Assembly (NCBI RefSeq): GCF_001552135.1
Contig: NZ_BCQP01000010.1
Coordinates: 372,001-436,000 of the forward strand
Direction of reading: 5' to 3'
DNA from: Actinomadura chibensis NBRC 106107
GTDB taxonomy: Bacteria; Actinomycetota; Actinomycetes; Streptosporangiales; Streptosporangiaceae
Length of the DNA: 64,000 nt
The position numbers and the translations under genes are program-made. Numbering within the stretch: the first letter of the stretch is position 1; each line of letters begins with the position of its first letter. Positions 58,902-64,000 of this stretch are shown piece after piece. The notes under the pieces are model-generated. The model did no database searches and was not told where the DNA came from. It saw only the letters and a list, made by a program, of their open reading frames with translations.

Positions 58902-59515
58902 CGGCGCAGCGCGACGAACCACCGGTCCGCCTCCTCCCACACCTCGGTCACCGACGCCGCGCACCCGGCGGCGAGCGCGGCCGCGGCGTCGGCCGACACC
59001 CGCGCCCACGCGAACCACTCCCCGACCGCGCGTCCCGACCGCAGCCGCAGCGGCTCCACCCGCGACCCCGCGCCGGGCGGCTCCACCTCCGCGAGGACCA
59101 GCCCGCCGGGCGCGAGCAGCGCCAGGACGCGGCGCAGCAGCGCGGCCGGGTCGCCGCCGATGCCGATGTTGCCGTCGGCGAGCAGCGCCGTCCGCCACCG
59201 CCCGGCGCCGGGGACGCGGCCGAACACGTCCCGGCACAGGGCCGGGGCGCCCGCCGCGACCGTCAGCGCGACCGCGGCCGGGGCCAGGTCGATGCCCAGC
59301 ACCGGGACGCCGCGCCTGGCCAGCGCCACCGTCAGCCGTCCCGGGCCGGAGCCGACGTCCAGGGTGGCGCCCGCGCAGCGGGCCAGCAGCCCGCCGTCGC
59401 CGGGGCGCGGGCCCAGCCAGTCGCGCACCGGCAGCGGGCGGCGCCGCCCGTCGGCGTGCTCGATCTCCACCGGGCCGCCGCCGCGCAGCGCGTCCTCGTA
59501 CAGTTCGCCGATCAC
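58898..59515 (-). CDS. Class I SAM-dependent methyltransferase
   Basis: A 205-residue Rossmann-type methyltransferase. Motif I is ATLDVGSGPGRLTVALARRGVPVLGIDLAP, motif II ADGNIGIGGDPAALLRRVLALLAPGGLVLAEVEPPG. The N terminus (ELYEDALRGGGPVEIEHADGRRRPLPVRDWLG) is typical of a group that lies with DUF2064 and GT2 genes in actinobacteria. Target unknown; glycolipid or sugar methylation is plausible in this operon. The GTG start overlaps the DUF2064 stop by 4 nt. Confidence 0.87.
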   Translation of the reverse strand: MIGELYEDALRGGGPVEIEHADGRRRPLPVRDWLGPRPGDGGLLARCAGATLDVGSGPGRLTVALARRGVPVLGIDLAPAAVALTVAAGAPALCRDVFGRVPGAGRWRTALLADGNIGIGGDPAALLRRVLALLAPGGLVLAEVEPPGAGSRVEPLRLRSGRAVGEWFAWARVSADAAAALAAGCAASVTEVWEEADRWFVALRR

Positions 59516-60207
59516 GCCGGGACGCCCCCCTCCCGCGCGGCCCGTGCGGGGCGCAGGGCGCGGACGGCGGCGGCGAACCGGGTCGCGGGCGCCAGCCCGG
59601 CGACCGCGGCGGCGTCGGCCGGGACGTCGACGTCGGTCAGCTCCGGCAGCACCGCCACCGCGAGCCCGGCGGCGCGCAGCCGCGCGAGCTGCGCCGCGCC
59701 GGTGCGGGGGGTCGACATCGGGACGCCGCGCAGCAGCCGCGCGTCCGGGCGGCGCAGCCCGAGCAGCCAGAACCCGCCGTCGGACGCCGGGCCGAGCACC
59801 GCGTCCCGGCGGGCCAGCGCGCGGCCCGCCGCGCCGAGCAGCGCGGGGGTGACCTGCGGGGTGTCCATCCCGATCAGCACGAGCGGGCGCCCGGCGTAGG
59901 CGTCGGCGAACGCGGCGGCGAGCCGCTCGTCCAGCCCGCCGCCGCGCTGCGCGACGACCGCGACCCCGCCCGGCAGCCACGGGCCCGGCGCCCCGGACAG
60001 GGCCAGGGTGCGGCGCCCGGCCGGGGCGGCGGTGACGGCGGCGAGCGTGTCGCGCAGCGCCGCCTCCGCCAGGGCCGCCGCCTCGGCCGGGGTGTAGAAG
60101 GGCGACAGGCGGGTCTTGACCCGGCCCGGCACCGGCTCCTTGGCGATCACCACCAGATCCACCACCAGATCCGCCGGCGGGGTTTCGGGTTCGGCGGCGG
60201 GCGTCAT
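59512..60207 (-). CDS. DUF2064/TIGR04282-type glycosyltransferase-like protein
   Basis: A 231-residue GT-A fold protein of the TIGR04282 group (named for arsenosugar biosynthesis but widespread). It shows VVIAKEPVPGRVKTRLSPFYTPAEAAALAEAALRDTL, PLVLIGMDTPQVTPALLGAAGRAL (the D-x-P in place of the metal DxD) and DAVLGPASDGGFWLLGLRRPD. It likely transfers or activates a nucleotide sugar in the cytoplasm. It is coupled by 4-nt overlaps to the GT2 gene before and the methyltransferase after it. Confidence 0.88.
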   Translation of the reverse strand: MTPAAEPETPPADLVVDLVVIAKEPVPGRVKTRLSPFYTPAEAAALAEAALRDTLAAVTAAPAGRRTLALSGAPGPWLPGGVAVVAQRGGGLDERLAAAFADAYAGRPLVLIGMDTPQVTPALLGAAGRALARRDAVLGPASDGGFWLLGLRRPDARLLRGVPMSTPRTGAAQLARLRAAGLAVAVLPELTDVDVPADAAAVAGLAPATRFAAAVRALRPARAAREGGVPA

Positions 60208-60884
60208 GGCGCGACCTCCGCGAGGACGCGGCGCATGTCGCGGACGGCGCGGACCGTCCCGCCGAGCGTCCCGGTGACCTTCGACGTCCCGGTCCGCGGG
60301 CGGTAGGGCACCTCGACCTCGCCGATCCGCCAGCCCGCGGCGGCGGCGCGCAGCACCGTCTCCAGCGGGTACCCGAACCGGCGGTCGGCCAGCCCGAGCG
60401 CCAGCAGCGCGTCGCGGCGGGCGGCGCGCATCGGGCCGAGGTCGCGCAGCCGGGTCCCGGCGCGCCGGTTCAGCGACCGGGCCAGCACGGCGTTGCCGAG
60501 CCGGGCGTGCGGCGGCCACGCGCCCCGCCCCACCGGCCGCCGCCGTCCGAGCACCAGGCCGGGGACGCCGCCGGACTGGAGCGCCGCCAGCTCGGCGGTG
60601 AGGCGGGGCAGGTCGGCGGGGTCGAGCGAGGCGTCGGCGTCCATCACGCACACCACCTCGCTGGACGCGGCGAGCAGCCCCGCGTGGCACGCCGCGCCGA
60701 ACCCGCGGACCGGCGCCGCGACCACCCGCGCGCCGTGCGCCTCGGCCACGTCCGCCGACCCGTCGGTGGAGCCGTTGTCGACCACCAGCGGGCGGAACCC
60801 GTCCGGCATCCGGGTGAGCACCCACGGCAGCGCCTCGGCCTCGTCCAGGCACGGGAGGATCACCTCGACCGCGTCGCCGGTCAC
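60204..60884 (-). CDS. Family 2 glycosyltransferase (dolichyl-phosphate mannose synthase-like)
   Basis: A 226-residue GT2 enzyme. The nucleotide-binding start is VEVILPCLDEAEALPWVLTRMPDGFRPLVVDNGSTDGSADVAEAHGARVV, the metal motif is CVMDADASLDPADL, and the acceptor side has RDLGPMRAARRDALLALGLADRRFGYPLETVLRAAAAGWRIGEVEVPYRPRTGTSKVTGTLGGTVRA. It probably makes a polyprenyl-phosphate sugar that the GT-C protein at the operon end uses. The GTG start overlaps the epimerase stop by 4 nt. Confidence 0.9.
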   Translation of the reverse strand: MTGDAVEVILPCLDEAEALPWVLTRMPDGFRPLVVDNGSTDGSADVAEAHGARVVAAPVRGFGAACHAGLLAASSEVVCVMDADASLDPADLPRLTAELAALQSGGVPGLVLGRRRPVGRGAWPPHARLGNAVLARSLNRRAGTRLRDLGPMRAARRDALLALGLADRRFGYPLETVLRAAAAGWRIGEVEVPYRPRTGTSKVTGTLGGTVRAVRDMRRVLAEVAP

Positions 60885-61993
60885 CGCGTCGCCGCCTTCG
60901 GCGACCCGGCCCGCACATCGGCGTCGGCGTCGGCATCGGCGTCGGTGGTGGCGGGTGGGCGGGCGAACTCGGCCATCCCGTCGGCGAACGGCACCGACGC
61001 CGCGAACCCCAGCTCGCGCCGGGCCCGGTCGGGGCGCGCGACGATGTGCCGGACGTCGCCGAGCCGGTACTCCCCGGTGACGCGCGGCGCCGGGCCCCCG
61101 GTCGCGGCGGCCAGCGCCGCCGCCAGGTCCCCGACCGTGCGGGGCTCGCCGCTGGCGACGTTGTAGGCGCGCAGGCCGCCCGGCTCCGGCGGCCGCGCCC
61201 CCGCGACCCGCTGCACCGCGAGGACGTTCGCGCGGGCGACGTCGCGGACGTGGACGAAGTCGCGGAGCTGCCCGCCGTCCTCGAACACCAGCGGCGCGCG
61301 GCCGTCCGCCAGCCGCGACCGGAAGATCGCCGCGACCCCGGCGTAGGGGGTGCCGCGCGGCATCCGCGGCCCGTACACGTTGTGGTAGCGCAGCGCCGCG
61401 ACGGTCCCGCCGGTCGCCCGCGCCCACGACGCCGCCAGATGCTCCTGCGCGAGCTTGGTGTCGGCGTAGGCGTTGCGCGGCGCGGGCGCCGCGTCCTCCC
61501 CGACCGCGCCCGGGTCGAGGGGACGGCCGCACTCGGGGCAGGCGGGCTCGAACCGCCCGGCCCGCAGCGCCTCCTCCGGCCGCGGCCCGGGGCGGACGCT
61601 CCCGTGCCGCTCGCACGTGTAGGCGCCCTCCCCGTACACCACCATCGACGACGCCAGGACCAGCGCGCCGACCCCGGCGCGGGCCATCTCCGCCAGCAGC
61701 ACGGCGGTGCCCTGCACGTTCGCGGACGCGTAGGCGGGCAGGTCGGACACGTCCACGCCGAGGCCGACCTTGGCGGCCTGGTGGCAGACGGCGTCCACGC
61801 CGCGCAGCAGCCGCGCGACGGCGGCCGCGTCCCGCACGTCCGCGACCTCCCCGCCGCCCTCCCCGCCGACCTCTTTCGAGCCGGGGGCGGCGGGGCGCAG
61901 GTCCAGGCCGCGGACGCGGTGCCCGGCGGCGGCCAGCGCCTCGGCCACGTGCGAGCCGACGAACCCCGCCGACCCGGTGAGCAGTACGTTCAT
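60881..61993 (-). CDS. NAD-dependent sugar epimerase/dehydratase with a Cys-rich insert, first gene of the operon
   Basis: A 370-residue extended SDR enzyme for nucleotide sugars. It shows VLLTGSAGFVGSHVAEAL (G-x2-G-x2-G), DAVCHQAAKVG, SSMVVYGEGAYTC and the catalytic YADTK (about 177-181), then RYHNVYGPRMPRGTPY and DFVHVRDVARA. Between about 128 and 165 an insertion carries TCERHG and ACPECGRPLD, possibly a zinc site not found in typical GalE. The C terminus has an Ala-Asp repeat from the DNA at 60917-60945. ATG 61993. A tandem 11-bp repeat lies 60-82 bp upstream. Confidence 0.9.
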   Translation of the reverse strand: MNVLLTGSAGFVGSHVAEALAAAGHRVRGLDLRPAAPGSKEVGGEGGGEVADVRDAAAVARLLRGVDAVCHQAAKVGLGVDVSDLPAYASANVQGTAVLLAEMARAGVGALVLASSMVVYGEGAYTCERHGSVRPGPRPEEALRAGRFEPACPECGRPLDPGAVGEDAAPAPRNAYADTKLAQEHLAASWARATGGTVAALRYHNVYGPRMPRGTPYAGVAAIFRSRLADGRAPLVFEDGGQLRDFVHVRDVARANVLAVQRVAGARPPEPGGLRAYNVASGEPRTVGDLAAALAAATGGPAPRVTGEYRLGDVRHIVARPDRARRELGFAASVPFADGMAEFARPPATTDADADADADVRAGSPKAATR

Positions 61994-62053
61994 GCCGACG
62001 AACGTAGGCCGCGCGGCGCGCCCGCACCGCCGGGAACCGCCCCGTCACCGCGC

Positions 62054-62075
62054 CTTGTACGAACCTTGTAAGAAC
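62054..62075 (-). promoter_or_regulatory. Tandem 11-bp direct repeat upstream of the seven-gene operon
   Basis: On the minus strand GTTCTTACAAG is followed immediately by GTTCGTACAAG, one mismatch in 11. Direct repeats with an 11-bp period are the recognition pattern of OmpR/PhoP-type response regulators; GTTC also begins actinobacterial PHO-type boxes. It is 61-82 bp upstream of the first gene. Confidence 0.55.
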
Positions 62076-62094
62076 TTCGGCCGATCCCCGAACC

Positions 62095-63165
62095 TCACCC
62101 TGCCGCGCGTGCCGCGCCCGCCGCGAGGAGGGGGGCGAGGAGCGCGGCGGCCCTGTCGACGTCGGCCTCGGTGGTGGTGAGGTGGAACGCGCAGCGCAGC
62201 CGTCCCGCCCGGACCGCGGCGACCACGCCGCCCGCGCGCAGCGCCTCGGCCGTCCCGGCCGGGACGGTCACCGCCACGATCGCCGAGTCGCCCGGCGGCA
62301 GCCCGAGCGCGGCGCTGAACCGGCGCGCCAGTGCCACGTCGTGGGCGTGGATCGCCTCGACCCCGACGCGTTCCAGCAGTTCCAGGGCGGGGGCGTGCCC
62401 GGCCCAGCACTGCCACGCCGGGGACATGTCCAGGCGGCGCGCGTCCGGGGCCAGGCGCGGCGGCAGCCCGTACACCGAGTCCCAGACGTCGGCGCCCGCG
62501 TACCATCCGGCGGCCGCCGCGGGCAGCGCGTCCAGGGCGTCGGGGGTCCCGGTGAGGAAGCAGGTGCCGCGCGGTCCGAGCAGCCACTTGTACCCGCCGC
62601 ACACCAGCCAGTCGACGTCGGCGGCGGGCAGCGGCAGCCACCCGGCGGCCTGGGTGGCGTCCAGCAGGATCCGCGCGCCGTGGACGCGCGCGGCGGCGAC
62701 CAGGTCGGCCATCGGGGCGATGCGCCCGTCGGCGGACTGCACCGCCGACACCGCGACGACGTCGGCGCCGTCGACGTGCTCGGCGATCCGCTCCAGCGGC
62801 ACCGACCGGACGGTGAGGCCGGGGCGGGCGGCGAACGGCCACAGCAGCGAGGTGAAGTCCCCGTCGGCGACCAGGACGGTGGACCCGGCGGGCAGCGACG
62901 CCGCGACCAGCCCGACGAAGTAGGACACCTGCGGCCCGCACGCCACCCGCGCGGCGGGCACGCCGAGCAGCCGCGCGAACGCCTCCCTGGACCGGGTGAC
63001 GGCCTCGTCCAGCGCGCCCGGCGCGAGGAGCCCGGCGGCGCGGTCCCGCTCGGCGGCGAGCATCGCCTCGTGCGCCGCGCGGGGCGGCAGCCCGTAGGTG
63101 GCGGTGTTCAGGTAGGCGACCCCGGCGCGGAACTCGCGGCGCGCGTCCTCGATCGAAAGGCTCAT
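62095..63165 (-). CDS. Class V PLP-dependent aminotransferase
   Basis: A 356-residue fold-type I enzyme of the cysteine desulfurase/isopenicillin epimerase group. The start is [21 protein letters not shown] contacts [19 protein letters not shown] and [16 protein letters not shown] (Asp and Gln), and the Schiff-base Lys in [20 protein letters not shown] (about 195). The C-terminal [26 protein letters not shown] closes the small domain. There is no active-site Cys loop of desulfurases, so transamination, epimerisation or lyase activity are all possible. It is divergent from a LysR gene. ATG 63165. Confidence 0.9.
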   Translation of the reverse strand: MSLSIEDARREFRAGVAYLNTATYGLPPRAAHEAMLAAERDRAAGLLAPGALDEAVTRSREAFARLLGVPAARVACGPQVSYFVGLVAASLPAGSTVLVADGDFTSLLWPFAARPGLTVRSVPLERIAEHVDGADVVAVSAVQSADGRIAPMADLVAAARVHGARILLDATQAAGWLPLPAADVDWLVCGGYKWLLGPRGTCFLTGTPDALDALPAAAAGWYAGADVWDSVYGLPPRLAPDARRLDMSPAWQCWAGHAPALELLERVGVEAIHAHDVALARRFSAALGLPPGDSAIVAVTVPAGTAEALRAGGVVAAVRAGRLRCAFHLTTTEADVDRAAALLAPLLAAGAARAAG

Positions 63166-63249
63166 GCCGTCGATCGTCGGCCACCCCCACCCATAGGACA
63201 AACTAAGATCTTCTGGGCGAACCATCAGCGGGGTTGATACCTTGCGGTC

Positions 63250-64000
63250 ATGCTGGACCTGCACCGGGGCCGGATCCTGCGGGAGGTGGCCCGGCTCGGC
63301 TCGATGACCGCCGCCGCCAAGTCCCTCGCCTACACCCAGCCCGCCGTGTCGCACCACGTCGCGCGGCTGGAGGCCGAGGTCGGCACGCCGCTGGTGGTGC
63401 GGCACGGCCGCGGCGTCCGCCTCACCGAGGCCGGGCGGATCCTGGTCGAGCACGTCGAGGACGTCCTCGCCCGCATGGACGACGCCGAGGAGCGCATCGC
63501 CGCGATCGCGGGGCTGCGCGCCGGACGCGTCCGCGTCGCGGTGTTCCCCACCGCCGCCGGGGCGCTGCTGCCCGACGCGATCGCCGGGCTGCGCGCCCGC
63601 GCGCCCGGCGTGTCGGTCACGCTGGTGGACGCCGAGCCCGCCGAGGCGATGTCGCTGCTGCGCGCCGGGGACACCGACGTCGCCGTCGTGTTCCGCTACG
63701 CGCACATGCCGCCCGACACCGACGCCCGGTTCCGCGAGGTCGCGCTGTGCGACGACCCGCTGCGGGTCCTCGTCCCCGCCGGGCACCCCGCCGCCGGGGC
63801 CGCCGGGCGGGGGCCCGGCGGGCTGGACGGCCTGGCCGGGGAGACGTGGGCGTCGGGCTGCGCGCGGTGCCGCGACCACCTGCGGTGGGCGTGCGCGCGG
63901 GCCGGGTTCGTCCCCGACATCGCCTACGCCACCGAGGACCACGTCGCGATCCAGCGGCTCGTCGCGCGGGGCCTGGCCGTCACGACGCTGCCCGCGCTGG
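63250..64000 (+). CDS. LysR-family transcriptional regulator, cut by the window end
   Basis: The first 250 residues are visible; about 40-50 are missing. The wHTH (1-60) is [56 protein letters not shown]; the effector domain begins about residue 90 ([57 protein letters not shown]). Two Cys in [19 protein letters not shown] are unusual. Divergent from the aminotransferase across 84 bp, it is the likely regulator of that gene. Confidence 0.9.
   Translation, partial: MLDLHRGRILREVARLGSMTAAAKSLAYTQPAVSHHVARLEAEVGTPLVVRHGRGVRLTEAGRILVEHVEDVLARMDDAEERIAAIAGLRAGRVRVAVFPTAAGALLPDAIAGLRARAPGVSVTLVDAEPAEAMSLLRAGDTDVAVVFRYAHMPPDTDARFREVALCDDPLRVLVPAGHPAAGAAGRGPGGLDGLAGETWASGCARCRDHLRWACARAGFVPDIAYATEDHVAIQRLVARGLAVTTLPAL

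Overview
The window is a very GC-rich actinomycete chromosome segment. Several things point there: third codon positions are almost all G or C, GTG starts and 4-nt start/stop overlaps are common, a mycothiol-type DinB protein is present, two ECF42-type sigma factors occur, and there is a Streptomyces-style gas vesicle cluster. An Actinomadura-like member of the Streptosporangiales is my best guess; this is inference, not proof. I saw no rRNA, tRNA or CRISPR.

Layout. 0-3 kb: a decayed aminotransferase remnant, a tyrosine recombinase, and a divergent Zn-ribbon/coiled-coil protein separated by a palindromic dif-like site. 3-7.7 kb: a DGPF protein plus ECF42 sigma factor, then a DUF899 protein and an MFS exporter, each behind the same promoter-like motif, then a MarR repressor with a perfect palindromic operator. 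7.7-11.6 kb: small regulators and enzymes, including a frameshifted WYL regulator. 11.6-16.2 kb: a seven-gene Mrp-type cation/proton antiporter operon in the archaeal Mbh-like order E-F-G-MbhD-(MbhE+B)-C-D. 16.4-20.3 kb: eight gas vesicle genes, transcribed divergently from the antiporter. 20.4-26 kb: cytochrome bd oxidase operon cydA-B-D-C. 26.3-31.3 kb: small genes around a 28-bp site that matches the chromosome dimer resolution site dif, a cluster of inverted repeats, a XerC/D-like recombinase and a HAD phosphatase with a one-base lesion. 31.4-45 kb: membrane proteins, a histidine kinase between two LuxR-type response regulators, an ECF sigma factor coupled to a methyltransferase with an Ada zinc domain, a second DGPF/ECF42 pair with a hydrolase behind the third copy of the promoter motif, YigZ, a HAD-IIA phosphatase and TerD. 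45.6-49.8 kb: acyl-CoA oxidase, malonyltransferase-like and KAS III genes. 49.8-55.3 kb: an atypical, less GC-rich, gene-poor island with strong hairpins. 55.4-62 kb: DoxX and a seven-gene operon whose every junction overlaps by 4 nt; it joins sugar-nucleotide, glycosyltransferase, methyltransferase and membrane molybdo-oxidoreductase genes. 62-64 kb: a class V aminotransferase divergent from a LysR regulator cut by the window end.

How parts work together. The two DGPF/ECF42 pairs and three copies of a TGTCGA/CGTC promoter form a small visible regulon. The antiporter, gas vesicles and bd oxidase are a run of ion, buoyancy and respiratory functions. The dif-like site at 26969-26996 suggests the window crosses the replication terminus. 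Around it the + strand flips from clearly C-rich (about 20-27.5 kb) to clearly G-rich (about 27.8-36 kb) whatever the gene direction, the most striking large-scale pattern here.
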